A DNA stretch of 64,000 bases from Mucilaginibacter flavus (GCF_030409315.1 NZ_JAUFPS010000014.1:62001-126000); one strand, 5' to 3'. Positions 26,731 through 36,268 are shown, numbered from the stretch's first letter. Notes: generated by a model from the letters alone, not told the origin. Made by a program: numbers and translations.

Positions 26731-27393
26731 TTATTGGGTAAATACGTACTGAATCATATTAGCACCCATTTTAAGCGCTTTAATACGAGTTTCCTGGCTA
26801 TCGCCTGCGTAAGTGCCATAATCCTCCCAGCCATTGCCCAAATCGCACTCATAGTCGTAAAAGCACACCAGGCGACCTTTATAAATAAGACCAAAACCTT
26901 GCGCGCGCGTACCATCGTGCTCGTGTACTTTGGGCAAACCATTAGGGAAACTGTATTTCTGGTGATAGATGGGGTGGTTAAGCGGCAGTTCGACAAATTC
27001 AAGTTCGGGGAAAACTTTTTTCATTTGCGGCCTGATAAATTTATCCAATCCGTAATTATCGTCGATGTGTAAAAAACCGCCGCTGGTGAGGTATTTACGC
27101 AGGTTACGGGCCTCCTGATCGCTAAAAATAACGTTGCCATGCCCGGTCATAAAAACAAAGGGATAATTGAATAACGATGAGCTGCCAACTTCAACTACTT
27201 CATCCTCTGCATCAAAATTGGTTTTAAGGTTTTCGTTGCAAAATTTAACCAGGTTGGTCAAAGCGGTGCGGTCGCCGTACCAATCGCCGCCGCCGGCATA
27301 TTTAAGCCGGGCAATTTTGTAAGATGGCGCATTAAAACTACTCATTACCATAATGACAGCAAAGGCGGTTAATATGTACCTCAATTTATTCAT
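26731..27393 (-). CDS. DUF4159 protein, exported
   Basis: DUF4159 family, related to glutamine-amidotransferase-like flavodoxin folds; function unknown. After a signal peptide (NKLRYILTAFAVIMVMSSFNA) the domain shows IARLKYAGGGDWYGDRTALTNLVKFCNENLK, FVFMTGHGNVIFSDQEARNLRKYLTSGGFLHIDDNYGLD, and CFYDYECDLGNGWEDY near the end. The ATG at 27393 overlaps the rsmE stop as ATGA, so translation is coupled; a longer start at 27423 would lie well inside rsmE. 220 aa. The pairing with rsmE is common in Bacteroidota. Confidence 0.85.
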   Translation of the reverse strand: MNKLRYILTAFAVIMVMSSFNAPSYKIARLKYAGGGDWYGDRTALTNLVKFCNENLKTNFDAEDEVVEVGSSSLFNYPFVFMTGHGNVIFSDQEARNLRKYLTSGGFLHIDDNYGLDKFIRPQMKKVFPELEFVELPLNHPIYHQKYSFPNGLPKVHEHDGTRAQGFGLIYKGRLVCFYDYECDLGNGWEDYGTYAGDSQETRIKALKMGANMIQYVFTQ

Positions 27394-28100
27394 GGGCGAT
27401 TTAAAAAGTTGATCTCGAAGCAAGCTTCCAATGCTGCCGTTTCGGTACGTAACCGGGCCTGCCCTAAAGTTATGGGTTTAAAACCATTCTCTGAAGCAAG
27501 TTCAATTTCTGCCGGTGAAAAATCGCCTTCGGGGCCAATCAGTATAAGATAACTACCGCCAGGGATTATTTCCTTACGCAGGTCCAGCTTTTCGCCTGGC
27601 TCGCAATGCGCTATAAACTTTTGTCCATCAAAAGGCGTGGTTAATAGCTGGTTCAGTCTAACCGCCTCATTTAAAACAGGGTGATAAGCCTTAAGGGATT
27701 GTTTAATAGCGGCGGTGATGATTTTGTTTAACCTATCAACCTTGGCCTCTTTACGTTCAGAGCGCTGGGTGATGATGAGCGAAACCTCGTCGATGCCAAT
27801 CTCTGTGGCTTTTTCTAAAAACCACTCCAGGCGTTCAATATTTTTAGTGGGTGCAACCGCAATGTGCAGGTAATGATTACTTTTGTTAAATTCGGGGGTA
27901 ACAGCAGTTATGTTAAGGATGGTACGCTTGGGATGCGCATCATGTATGGCGGCATTATAAAAACCACCCTTACCGTCTATCAGCTGAACTTCATCGCCAA
28001 TCTCAAGCCGTAATACACGTATAGCGTGTTTACTTTCTTCTTCACTTAAAAAGTACTGGGGGTGCGTGGGCTGAAGATCTGGTGTGTAAAATAGATGCAT
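27390..28100 (-). CDS. rsmE: 16S rRNA (uracil(1498)-N3)-methyltransferase
   Basis: SPOUT methyltransferase that methylates N3 of U1498 in 16S rRNA with SAM. The N-terminal PUA-like part contains LSEEESKHAIRVLRLEIGDEV. The trefoil-knot SAM site is LILIGPEGDFSPAEIELA and ITLGQARLRTETAALEA. TQRSERKEAKVDRLNKIITAAIKQS is the conserved central motif. 236 aa, normal. It is followed by the overlapping DUF4159 gene, and upstream by corC with an 11-base gap, suggesting one transcript. Confidence 0.96.
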   Translation of the reverse strand: MHLFYTPDLQPTHPQYFLSEEESKHAIRVLRLEIGDEVQLIDGKGGFYNAAIHDAHPKRTILNITAVTPEFNKSNHYLHIAVAPTKNIERLEWFLEKATEIGIDEVSLIITQRSERKEAKVDRLNKIITAAIKQSLKAYHPVLNEAVRLNQLLTTPFDGQKFIAHCEPGEKLDLRKEIIPGGSYLILIGPEGDFSPAEIELASENGFKPITLGQARLRTETAALEACFEINFLNRP

Positions 28101-28111
28101 GGCAAAGCAGA

Positions 28112-29452
28112 TTAATGTAAATCTACAGCATCTTCTTCATTTATCAGCAATTCAAGTTTAACAGATTCAATGTTCTGGTCGGATTTACGTAAAACGGTGA
28201 TGTTGTAGCCGTTTGATTCTTTTTGCTCACCCACATCAGGGATCTTGCCAAAAATATCGCCAAGCCAACCGCTTACAGTGTCAAAATCACCATCTTCGGG
28301 CAAATCGTGCGGCAGGTGTTCATTCACATCATAAATTGGGGCCAGCGCGTTTACAATAAACTCACGTTCGTTCACCTTTTCTACAATGGGTTTTTCTTCA
28401 TCGTACTCATCCTGTATCTCGCCTACCAGTTCTTCTACAATATCTTCCAGTGTAACCATACCGGCGGTGCCGCCAAACTCGTCCAGTACAATAGCTATCT
28501 GGATGCGCTTTTGCTGCAGCTCGGCCATCAGATCGTTGATCTTTTTGGTTTCGGGGATAAAGTAAGGTTTACGGATGATATTTTTGAGTACGATCTCTTC
28601 GTTACGGGCCAGCAAAGGCAAAATGTCTTTGGCATGCACAATGCCGATGATCTTATCTATTACATCATCAAAAACCGGCATACGGGAATAGCCTTCGTCG
28701 ATGATCATATCCAATAACTCCTGTGTGGTTGACGCGATATCGATACCCGATATTTTGGTACGTGGTACCATGATGTTTTTTACCACACGTTCGTTAAAAT
28801 CAAATACGTTTTGGATCAACTCATGTTCGTTAGAATCCAACGCGCCGGTTTCCTTGCCCTGCTCTAAAAGGTATTGTAATTCTTCAGAACTATGATGTGC
28901 TTCGCCGCCCGGAACGGTTTGAATTCCCAGCAATTTCAAAATGAAGTTGGCAAAGGTATTCAGTGTCCAGATGAACGGGCGAAAGGTGATGTAGAAGATC
29001 CGAAGCGGTAAAGACACCGTTAATACCGTACGTACCGAACGTTGAATAGCCAACGATTTAGGCGCCAGTTCGCCAAATACGATATGGAATACCGTAATCA
29101 GCGTAAAGGCCACTACATGGCTTATATTGATAATTACGTTTGATGTAATGGTTAGCCCAACTGCCGAAAACAAGCGGAGCATAATGGTGGTAACCACCCC
29201 CTCGCCTACCACACCAAGTGCCAGGGAAGCAATGGTAATACCCAGCTGTGTGGCAGCCAGGTATCCATCTAAATTATACATTATCCCCCGTGCTACTTTG
29301 GCCATACGGCTGCCGGTTTTAGCCTGCAACTCAATTTGCGACCCTCTTACGCGCACCATAGCAAACTCGGCGGCTACAAAAAAGCCGTTAAGCGCAACCA
29401 GCGCAAGGGTAGCAACAATGTAATAACCGTTTATTTCGAGATCGGGGGCCAT
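28112..29452 (-). CDS. CNNM/CorC-family transporter (DUF21-CBS-CorC_HlyC)
   Basis: Inner-membrane protein with an N-terminal DUF21/CNNM domain (about 1-185, four hydrophobic segments, FVAAEFAMVRVRGSQIE), a pair of CBS domains (about 200-330: IMVPRTKISGIDI, GYSRMPVFDDVIDKIIGIVHAKD) and a C-terminal CorC_HlyC domain (about 345-435). Family members are linked to magnesium or cobalt export. GldE of gliding bacteria has the same architecture but usually sits by gldD, absent here. ATG 29452 is preferred to the TTG one codon upstream. Four bases separate it from the ppa gene upstream. Confidence 0.88.
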   Translation of the reverse strand: MAPDLEINGYYIVATLALVALNGFFVAAEFAMVRVRGSQIELQAKTGSRMAKVARGIMYNLDGYLAATQLGITIASLALGVVGEGVVTTIMLRLFSAVGLTITSNVIINISHVVAFTLITVFHIVFGELAPKSLAIQRSVRTVLTVSLPLRIFYITFRPFIWTLNTFANFILKLLGIQTVPGGEAHHSSEELQYLLEQGKETGALDSNEHELIQNVFDFNERVVKNIMVPRTKISGIDIASTTQELLDMIIDEGYSRMPVFDDVIDKIIGIVHAKDILPLLARNEEIVLKNIIRKPYFIPETKKINDLMAELQQKRIQIAIVLDEFGGTAGMVTLEDIVEELVGEIQDEYDEEKPIVEKVNEREFIVNALAPIYDVNEHLPHDLPEDGDFDTVSGWLGDIFGKIPDVGEQKESNGYNITVLRKSDQNIESVKLELLINEEDAVDLH

Positions 29453-29459
29453 CAATTAA

Positions 29460-30005
29460 TTATTGGTGATCGGGAAAAGTAGTTTTGTACAATTCCAGGC
29501 TCTCATTTATTACTTTATGCGCGTAACGTACACCTAATAAATGCTCGATGGTTACGTTTTTGCCTTCCAGTTTTTTGTAGTCTTTAAAGAAACGTACAAT
29601 CTCTGTCATGGCGTGTGGAGGCAATTCATTAAGGTCGTTAATGTAGTTAACCGACATGTCGTTTTTTGCTACCGCGATGATTTTATCATCCTGCTCGCCG
29701 TTATCAACCATGTGCATTACACCAACAACTTTGGCTTCGATGATTGACATTGGGAAAACGTCAATTGAGCAAAGTACCAATATATCCAGGGGATCTTTAT
29801 CATCGCAATAAGTTTGCGGAATAAAGCCGTAATTGGCCGGGTACATTACAGAAGAAAATAAAACACGATCTAATTTCAATAAACCAGAATCCTTGTCAAT
29901 TTCATATTTGGCTTTTGAGCCCTTTGGTATTTCGATAATAGCGTTAACAGTTTCAGGAATGTTATCACCGGGCGAAACCTGGTGCCAGGGGTGTTGTGTA
30001 CTCAT
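29460..30005 (-). CDS. ppa: Inorganic pyrophosphatase (family I)
   Basis: Hydrolyses pyrophosphate to phosphate and so drives biosynthetic reactions forward. The signature [11 protein letters not shown] (metal-binding aspartates, around residue 70) and [21 protein letters not shown] are typical, with [15 protein letters not shown] before it. 181 aa, cytoplasmic. Same strand and close spacing with corC downstream and dedA upstream (21 bases), suggesting one transcript. Confidence 0.96.
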   Translation of the reverse strand: MSTQHPWHQVSPGDNIPETVNAIIEIPKGSKAKYEIDKDSGLLKLDRVLFSSVMYPANYGFIPQTYCDDKDPLDILVLCSIDVFPMSIIEAKVVGVMHMVDNGEQDDKIIAVAKNDMSVNYINDLNELPPHAMTEIVRFFKDYKKLEGKNVTIEHLLGVRYAHKVINESLELYKTTFPDHQ

Positions 30006-30026
30006 GGGTATCTATATATGTTATTT

Positions 30027-30668
30027 TTATACTGTCTCTTTATTTTCGGCCACTTTTCTGCGGATGTAGGCCACTACAAGCGGGATGGTAGTAACTACTA
30101 TCAAACCCAATACAATGTACTGCATGTAATCTTTCAATTGCGGAAACCTTTTTCCTAAAAAAAAGCCGCCAAGGGTAAACGTACATACCCAGGTTACACT
30201 TCCTATAAGGTTGTATAAGCCAAATTTTTTGATGTCAACCTTTACAACTCCCGCAAATATAGGAGCAAATGTTCTAACTATCGGGAAAAATCTACCTAAA
30301 ATGAGTGCCATGCCACCATGCTTATTGTAAAAATCGCTGGCCAGGATCACGTATCGCTTCTTAAAAAACAACGAATCGTTTTTATTAAATAGCACGGGCC
30401 CCGTTCGGTAACCAAACCAATAACCCGTAAAATTCCCTAATATGCCAGCCGCGATGAGCGACAACACCAATGTAGATATGGATACATCAACCTTACCTGC
30501 AGAACATAGCAAACCTGCCATGAAAAGCAAATAGTCTCCTGGTAAAAAAAAACCAAAAAACAATCCGGTTTCAGCAAAAACAACAACAAGCAGAAGATAA
30601 AAACCTCCCCTGCTGATGATGGATTGAGCGTCCGTTAAATTTTGAAGGTAATCCCAAAAACTTTCCAT
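30027..30668 (-). CDS. DedA/VTT-family membrane protein
   Basis: Polytopic inner-membrane protein (213 aa) of the DedA family; members act in undecaprenyl-phosphate or lipid flipping and membrane potential maintenance. Motifs: ETGLFFGFFLPGDYLLFMAGLL, GNFTGYWFGYRTGP and GRFFPIVRTFAPIFAG (conserved Gly-Arg and Arg). It lies between nuoN and ppa on the same strand, 56 bases after nuoN, so it may be reached by readthrough from the nuo operon. Confidence 0.9.
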   Translation of the reverse strand: MESFWDYLQNLTDAQSIISRGGFYLLLVVVFAETGLFFGFFLPGDYLLFMAGLLCSAGKVDVSISTLVLSLIAAGILGNFTGYWFGYRTGPVLFNKNDSLFFKKRYVILASDFYNKHGGMALILGRFFPIVRTFAPIFAGVVKVDIKKFGLYNLIGSVTWVCTFTLGGFFLGKRFPQLKDYMQYIVLGLIVVTTIPLVVAYIRRKVAENKETV

Positions 30669-30724
30669 TCACTATATCTGTAAAACTACAAATATTAAAT
30701 CAATTTGCAGTACACAGTTATTTA

Positions 30725-32107
30725 TTAAATGAAGCGGGAGATAAAGTCAGGGTAGATACCGATGATGATGGTAGCTAAAGCGCTAACTGCAAATACTACC
30801 TTATAATAGGCCGGTACCACCAGTTCAGTACGATCTGCACTGCGGAAATACATGGCCACAATAACCCTGAAATAGTAAAAGATACTGATGATGGCATTGA
30901 TAACCGCTATAATAACCAACCAAAACTGGTACCTGCTTAACGCGCCGGTAAACATAAAAAACTTACCTATAAACCCAGCTGTAAGCGGGATACCTGCCAA
31001 TGAGAGCATGGCTACCGTTAATACCAGGGCCAGGAAAGGGTTCTTTTTAGCTAAACCGTTAAAGCTTTCAAAGTTATCATTACCGCTTTGCTGCTGTACC
31101 AATATTAGTCCTCCAAAAGCGATGATAGATGCCACCGAATAAGCCGTAGCATAAATAAATACCGAGTTGGCGGATGCAGCACCTAAGGCCACAATAGCAA
31201 ACAACAGGTAGCCGGCGTGCGAGATACTGGAGAAAGCCAGCATGCGTTTAAAGCTTTGCTGATACAGCGCGGTAATGTTGCCAATAAACAAGGTAGCTAC
31301 CGTAATCACCAATAATATAGGTGCCCAGAAATCTGAAAGTGGTGCAAAACAAGCCGAGAATAAACGAAGGAATACCGCGAAGCCTGCAGTTTTTACTACT
31401 GTTGACATGAAAGCGGTGATCAAAGTTGGTGAGCCTTCGTACACATCCGGGGTCCAGAAGTGGAATGGAGCGGCGCCAACTTTAAAGCATAAGCCTACAA
31501 TGATTAAACCGATACCGGTGTAAAACATAGGGTCGATATGCGGATGAGCCAAAACCCAGTCGCGGATAACTTCCACGCTGAATGAACCGGTAGAGCCGTA
31601 AATTAAAGTAATACCAAACAACAGGAAGCCTGTTGAAAAAGCCCCCATTAAAAAGTATTTCAAAGCGGCTTCGTTTGAAGCAAAATCGTTTTTCTTGATC
31701 CCGGCCAGAATGTATAAACTTACCGACATGATTTCAATACCGATAAACATCATGGTAAGGTTATAGTAAGAAACCATTACAATGATACCTGCCAGGGAGA
31801 ACAACATAATGGCATAATACTCGGCCACGTGGTTGCTGATCTTTTCAAAATATCCTCCGGATAGTAATACAATTAGTATAGTGGTAATAATAGCGATAGA
31901 AGAAAACACAACCGAAAAGTTGTTAAACAACATCATACCATGGTAAATAGGCACCGCTGTATCCGGAGTTTTATATTCCGCAATAGCGAAACCCAGGGCA
32001 GCAATTAAGCCGATAACGGTAACCGGTAACAAAGCCTTGGTAGCTTTGTATAAACCCAGGTAAAGTAATATTATCGGTAAAACAGATATAATGATTAAAG
32101 TAGTCAT
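30725..32107 (-). CDS. nuoN: NADH-quinone oxidoreductase subunit N
   Basis: One of three antiporter-like proton-pumping subunits of complex I in the inner membrane. 460 aa and about 14 hydrophobic segments. The antiporter signature surrounds FHFWTPDVYEGSPTLITAFMSTVVKTAGF, with the conserved Lys and Glu pattern, and SLAGIPLTAGFIGKFFMF follows. It is the last nuo gene, separated from nuoM by about 570 bases that hold a foreign-looking four-helix-bundle gene and two heptamer arrays. Confidence 0.95.
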   Translation of the reverse strand: MTTLIIISVLPIILLYLGLYKATKALLPVTVIGLIAALGFAIAEYKTPDTAVPIYHGMMLFNNFSVVFSSIAIITTILIVLLSGGYFEKISNHVAEYYAIMLFSLAGIIVMVSYYNLTMMFIGIEIMSVSLYILAGIKKNDFASNEAALKYFLMGAFSTGFLLFGITLIYGSTGSFSVEVIRDWVLAHPHIDPMFYTGIGLIIVGLCFKVGAAPFHFWTPDVYEGSPTLITAFMSTVVKTAGFAVFLRLFSACFAPLSDFWAPILLVITVATLFIGNITALYQQSFKRMLAFSSISHAGYLLFAIVALGAASANSVFIYATAYSVASIIAFGGLILVQQQSGNDNFESFNGLAKKNPFLALVLTVAMLSLAGIPLTAGFIGKFFMFTGALSRYQFWLVIIAVINAIISIFYYFRVIVAMYFRSADRTELVVPAYYKVVFAVSALATIIIGIYPDFISRFI

Positions 32108-32111
32108 TTTC

Positions 32112-32181
32112 TTAAACTCTAAGTTCTAATCTCTAAATTCTAATCTCTAAATTCTAAACTTTAACCTCTAAACTTCAAAAG
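32112..32181. repeat. Heptamer-phased array, ten words (CTAAATT/CTAATCT/CTAAACT)
   Basis: Read from 32112 in steps of seven: TTAAACT, CTAAGTT, CTAATCT, CTAAATT, CTAATCT, CTAAATT, CTAAACT, TTAACCT, CTAAACT, TCAAAAG. It directly abuts the nuoN start. An array of complementary words lies on the other side of the four-helix-bundle gene (32646-32680). Confidence 0.75.
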
Positions 32182-32236
32182 CTATTGATTAAATTCTAAA
32201 ATCCAATTTTAAAATTCTTTTGTTTGGGTATTTTGT

Positions 32237-32605
32237 TTAATTACTATTTTTTGTTTTTTCAAGGATCGCTCCGAAGATCTTCGTCAATTCAATTGTTTCC
32301 TGAATTAGCGCCTCTCTCGTTAACTCTTGTTGTTCGTTTATATCTACAAGCCTGAGCCACAATCTGCTTTCTTTAGCTTCTTTCCTGCAAATCTTTACTT
32401 TATGCACAAAATCATTCCGGCTGAAGCTTTCGTTTGCCTCTATAAAGTTTGCCGCAACTGAACCTGATGATCGAATCAATTGCCTGTAATATTCATTATT
32501 ATGAATATTTTTATCTATCCTTTTTAAAAACTCTTTACAATTATTGGCAAATTCATAAGTTCTATCTTCCAGATTGAACTTTTTTTCCTTGAACTCACCT
32601 TCCAT
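32237..32605 (-). CDS. Four-helix-bundle protein (23S rRNA intervening-sequence/Avd-like family)
   Basis: A 122-residue, highly charged, helical protein of the family first found in intervening sequences of 23S rRNA genes and related to the Avd accessory protein of diversity-generating retroelements. The family core QLIRSSGSVAANFIEANES (about 42-60) and the helix DFVHKVKICRKEAKESRLWLRLV are clear. Members are thought to form pentameric barrels and bind nucleic acid; the function of free-standing copies is unknown. It interrupts the nuo operon between nuoM and nuoN in the same direction and is bordered by oppositely oriented heptamer arrays. No reverse transcriptase or rRNA gene is present. 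Confidence 0.88.
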   Translation of the reverse strand: MEGEFKEKKFNLEDRTYEFANNCKEFLKRIDKNIHNNEYYRQLIRSSGSVAANFIEANESFSRNDFVHKVKICRKEAKESRLWLRLVDINEQQELTREALIQETIELTKIFGAILEKTKNSN

Positions 32606-32645
32606 TTCTCTTTCTAAACTACAATTTGATCTTTCCCGAATTACC

Positions 32646-32680
32646 TTTTAGAATTTAGAAATTAGTTTTTAGAGCTTAAA
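32646..32680. repeat. Heptamer-phased array (TTTTAGA ATTTAGA AATTAGT TTTTAGA GCTTAAA)
   Basis: Five 7-base words, complementary in type to those at 32112-32181. The last overlaps the nuoM stop codon. Coordinates may be off by one. Confidence 0.65.
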
Positions 32681-34151
32681 ATACCAGCTTCCCGTTGAGT
32701 GTATTCATCAAATTAGTAACCGCGGCTTCAGATATGTGTAATATCGGTTGCGGGTACACGCCTATTACAATAATTAACGCGCAGATGATACCTAACACTA
32801 ATTGCTCAGATCCGGTGATGTCTGTAAACTTAGCGGTTAGTTCGTTAACCTCGCCTTGCATTACATTTTTGTACATGCGTAACATGTACACGGCACCCAG
32901 AATAATGGTTGAACCCGCGAAAATTACAATGGTAAGATTTTGGTAATGCGCCGCGCTGTAATTAAACATGCTGCCTATTAACAAAAACTCGCCCACAAAA
33001 CCGTTAGTTAACGGCAAGCCTACTGTGCCTAATACTATAATTAAAAACGCGATTGCAAATTTAGGAGCCACTTTAGCTATACCACCAAGCTGACTGATAT
33101 CGCGGGTGCCTAAACGCCTGCTGATGATATCCCAGATAAAGAACATCCCTATTACATTGATACCATGACTTAGCATTTGTACCAAAGCACCTTGTAAGCC
33201 CTGTATATTCCAAACAAATATGCCGGCTGCGATAAGACCAACGTGTGCTATTGATGAGTAAGCAACCAGGCGCTTTCCATCTTTTTGATTAAAAGCGATG
33301 ATGGAAGCGTATACAATACCGATAACTGCCAAAATGGTAATCAACGTTTGCCAGTGAACCAAACCAAGCGGGGCATTAGGTATTAACCAACGGATAACAC
33401 CATATACACCCATTTTAAGCATGATACCCGATAACATCATGGTACCACCTGTAGGCGCTTCGGTATAAGTATCGGGCTGCCAGGTGTGGAAAGGGAATAC
33501 CGGCATCTTAATGGCAAATGCCAGGAAGAATGCTAAAAACACCCACGATTGCTGCGGAGCAGTTAATTTTAAAGCATAAAAAGTATGAATGCTAAATGTT
33601 TTATCCGGCGATTGCAGGTACAGGTAGATCAACGCTACCAGCATAAACAACGAGCCTGCAAACGTATAGATGAAAAACTTAAGCGTAATGCGGATGCGGT
33701 TTTCGCCACCCCAAAGTGCACAGATAAAATAGATAGGGATTAACGCCGCTTCCCAGCCAACGTAAAACAGGAAGCCATCTAAAGCGGTAAATACCACCAG
33801 CATACCAGCCTGCATAAATAATATCAGGGCATAAAACGCGCCCGAGTTTTTATACTCGTGGTTAAAGGTGCTCAAAATGATAAGCGGTACCAGTATGGTA
33901 GTTAACAATACCATAATCATGCTAATGCCGTCTATCCCGGCACTAAAGTAAATGCCAAACTTAGCTATCCATGGTACATCAATACCAAACTGTGTAGTTG
34001 CGTCGGGTACAAACTTGCTTAAAAACAGACCTGCTATTGCCAGTTCGGCAATAGAGAAAAATAAAGCGGCGTATCTGGCTGCCGAATTTTTCAAAAAGGC
34101 AACTATAACTGCGGCTATTACCGGTAAAAAAATTAATATACTAACGGTCAT
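32676..34151 (-). CDS. nuoM: NADH-quinone oxidoreductase subunit M
   Basis: Antiporter-like proton-pumping subunit of complex I. 491 aa, about 14 membrane segments. Key elements are VGWEAALIPIYFICALWGGENR (conserved Glu), FAIKMPVFPFHTWQPDTYTEAPTGGTMMLSGIMLKMGVYG and FNQKDGKRLVAYSSIAHVGL. It begins 24 bases downstream of nuoL and its 3' end carries a heptamer array. Confidence 0.96.
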   Translation of the reverse strand: MTVSILIFLPVIAAVIVAFLKNSAARYAALFFSIAELAIAGLFLSKFVPDATTQFGIDVPWIAKFGIYFSAGIDGISMIMVLLTTILVPLIILSTFNHEYKNSGAFYALILFMQAGMLVVFTALDGFLFYVGWEAALIPIYFICALWGGENRIRITLKFFIYTFAGSLFMLVALIYLYLQSPDKTFSIHTFYALKLTAPQQSWVFLAFFLAFAIKMPVFPFHTWQPDTYTEAPTGGTMMLSGIMLKMGVYGVIRWLIPNAPLGLVHWQTLITILAVIGIVYASIIAFNQKDGKRLVAYSSIAHVGLIAAGIFVWNIQGLQGALVQMLSHGINVIGMFFIWDIISRRLGTRDISQLGGIAKVAPKFAIAFLIIVLGTVGLPLTNGFVGEFLLIGSMFNYSAAHYQNLTIVIFAGSTIILGAVYMLRMYKNVMQGEVNELTAKFTDITGSEQLVLGIICALIIVIGVYPQPILHISEAAVTNLMNTLNGKLVF

Positions 34152-34175
34152 TTTTATTTTTTAAACGCTTATCGT

Positions 34176-36089
34176 TTATACTTTAGTTAAACCAAATACG
34201 CTATACAGTAATACAGCTACAATACCCAATACCATTACAAATATGTAGAAACCCACGTTACCTGTTTGCAGTAAACGCAAACCCTTACTGGTTTCAACAG
34301 TGCCTTTACCAATGCCGTTCACCAGGCCATCAATCCCCATTTTATCTATAACGTTATAGAAGAATGTTGATAGGAAATCCAATGGTTTACGGATCAAAAA
34401 GTCGTACAGCTCATCAACATAAAATTTATGGTATGACAGGCCGGTTAATGCCGGGCGCTCTTCGGTATCAGCTACCGGCAGGCTGCCATTTTTAACATAT
34501 TTTATATAAGCGTATACCAGTGCGATGAATGCGACACCTACCGAAATACCCATTAATAATTTTTCGGTTCCGGCTGATAATTCTGCTGATGGCAATACAG
34601 CGTTTGATGCTTTAAATAATGGCTCAAGGAAATGCTCTAATGCAGCATGGCCGCCTAATGCTTCGGGCCAGTTGATTAAACCACCTACTATAGAAAGGGC
34701 TGCCAATACAATCAAAGGAATAGTCATGGTTGCAGGTGACTCATGTACGTGATGCTCCTGCTCATGTGTACCACGAAATTTACCCCAGAAAGTAAGGTAC
34801 ATCATCCTAAACATATAGAATGAGGTAAGCATCGCCGTAAACACACCAACTACATAAAATGTAGTGCTATGCGCGAATGCGTGCGACAGGATCTCGTCTT
34901 TGGAGAAGAAACCCGAAAAAGGTGGGATACCTGCTATGGCGATAGTACCAATCAGCATAGTAATAAAAGTAACTTTGATTTTTCCTTTAAGGCCGCCCAT
35001 TTTGCGCATATCCTGCTCGCCACCCATGGCGTGAATAACAGAGCCTGCGCCCAGGAATAATAAAGCTTTAAAGAAAGCGTGCGTTAATACGTGGAAGAAA
35101 GCGCCGGTGTAAGCACCAACACCTAAACCCAAAAACATATACCCCAATTGAGATACGGTTGAATAAGCCAGTACCTTTTTGATATCTGTTTGCGTAACCG
35201 CTATTAATGCCGCGAATAATGCAGTTGCCAAACCTACAATGGCGATGATCTCCATGGTATCCGGCGCAAGGCTAAAGAAAATATTTGAGCGGGCAATCAT
35301 ATAGATCCCTGCTGTAACCATGGTTGCAGCGTGGATCAATGCCGATACCGGGGTTGGACCGGCCATCGCATCTGGTAACCAGGTAAACAATGGCAATTGT
35401 GCCGATTTACCGGTAGCGCCTATAAACAATAATATGGTAATGGTAAAGAACGGAGCGGCGCCCACTTTCATGGTAGCGGCTTTAGGGAATAAAGTGGCAA
35501 ATTCAACGCTACCAAAAGCGTAGATAATCAGGAACACGCCTAACAGGAAACCCAAATCTCCTATACGGTTCATAATAAAAGCTTTCTTGGCGGCATCGGC
35601 ATAAGCCGGATTGGTATACCAGAAACCGATAAGCAGGTATGAACATAAACCTACACCCTCCCAGCCAATAAACATAATGATGTAGTTTGAACCCATCACC
35701 AGTAAAAGCATAAAGAATACAAACAGGTTTAAGTAAGCGAAAAATTTACCGAAACCCTTATCATCGTGCATATAACCGATAGAATACAGATGGATTAGGA
35801 AACCTACACCTGTAATGATTAAAAGCATGATAGAACTTAACTGATCGACCAAAAACGCGAATGGCACATGAATTGGGCCTGCGCTAATCCAGTTAAAGTA
35901 TGTAACGTTGATAGGCGCGCCTGTTGACTTTACCTGTAAAAAAGTGGCGATACTTAAGCCAAAAGATACCAGCACCAGCAAGCTGCCAATAAAGCCTGTT
36001 AAGTTTTTTGAAAATGAATTACGGCCAAGTCCGTTAATAATAAAACCGGCTAACGGTAATATGGGAATAAGCCAGATTAATTGATTCAT
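34176..36089 (-). CDS. nuoL: NADH-quinone oxidoreductase subunit L
   Basis: Distal antiporter-like subunit with the long lateral helix. 637 aa. Motifs: FIGWEGVGLCSYLLIGFWY, AQLPLFTWLPDAMAGPTPVSALIHAATMVTAGIYM, TQTDIKKVLAYSTVSQLGYM and GIPPFSGFFSKDEIL. The C-terminal hydrophobic helix (NVGFYIFVMVLGIVAVLLYSVFGL) anchors the lateral arm. A 179-base gap with two heptamer arrays and a half palindrome separates it from nuoK. Confidence 0.97.
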   Translation of the reverse strand: MNQLIWLIPILPLAGFIINGLGRNSFSKNLTGFIGSLLVLVSFGLSIATFLQVKSTGAPINVTYFNWISAGPIHVPFAFLVDQLSSIMLLIITGVGFLIHLYSIGYMHDDKGFGKFFAYLNLFVFFMLLLVMGSNYIIMFIGWEGVGLCSYLLIGFWYTNPAYADAAKKAFIMNRIGDLGFLLGVFLIIYAFGSVEFATLFPKAATMKVGAAPFFTITILLFIGATGKSAQLPLFTWLPDAMAGPTPVSALIHAATMVTAGIYMIARSNIFFSLAPDTMEIIAIVGLATALFAALIAVTQTDIKKVLAYSTVSQLGYMFLGLGVGAYTGAFFHVLTHAFFKALLFLGAGSVIHAMGGEQDMRKMGGLKGKIKVTFITMLIGTIAIAGIPPFSGFFSKDEILSHAFAHSTTFYVVGVFTAMLTSFYMFRMMYLTFWGKFRGTHEQEHHVHESPATMTIPLIVLAALSIVGGLINWPEALGGHAALEHFLEPLFKASNAVLPSAELSAGTEKLLMGISVGVAFIALVYAYIKYVKNGSLPVADTEERPALTGLSYHKFYVDELYDFLIRKPLDFLSTFFYNVIDKMGIDGLVNGIGKGTVETSKGLRLLQTGNVGFYIFVMVLGIVAVLLYSVFGLTKV

Positions 36090-36098
36090 GTGTCCTTG

Positions 36099-36126
36099 TT
36101 ATACGTGTTACGTTCTACGTGATACG
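36099..36126. repeat. Heptamer-phased array (TTATACG TGTTACG TTCTACG TGATACG)
   Basis: Four words of pattern TNNTACG immediately upstream of the nuoL start. Period is exactly seven. Confidence 0.7.
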
Positions 36127-36175
36127 TTTTTATTTATCTGATCGTTAAAGCGAACTTTCAATTCCTGATCTGTAT

Positions 36176-36207
36176 ATCGGGGATTGCTTCGTTCCTCGCA
36201 ATGACGG
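36176..36207. repeat. Half copy of the GATTGCTTCGTTCCTCGCAATGACG palindrome
   Basis: Contains the right arm of the 39799-39882 palindrome without a left arm. Confidence 0.7.
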
Positions 36208-36230
36208 TTTGTTATATATTTATTATGCTT

Positions 36231-36265
36231 TCAAATCCGAAATCGAAATTCCGAACTCCGAAATC
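36231..36265. repeat. Heptamer-phased array (TCAAATC CGAAATC GAAATTC CGAACTC CGAAATC)
   Basis: Five 7-base words just downstream of the nuoK stop. Different word from the neighbouring array, same period. Confidence 0.7.
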
Positions 36266-36268
36266 ATC

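Noticed and set aside
32112-32181. CRISPR array
   Set aside because: Words are 7 bases, contiguous and without spacers; no cas genes.
32237-32605. rRNA intervening sequence or diversity-generating retroelement
   Set aside because: The four-helix-bundle family fits, but no 23S rRNA, reverse transcriptase, template or variable repeat is near.
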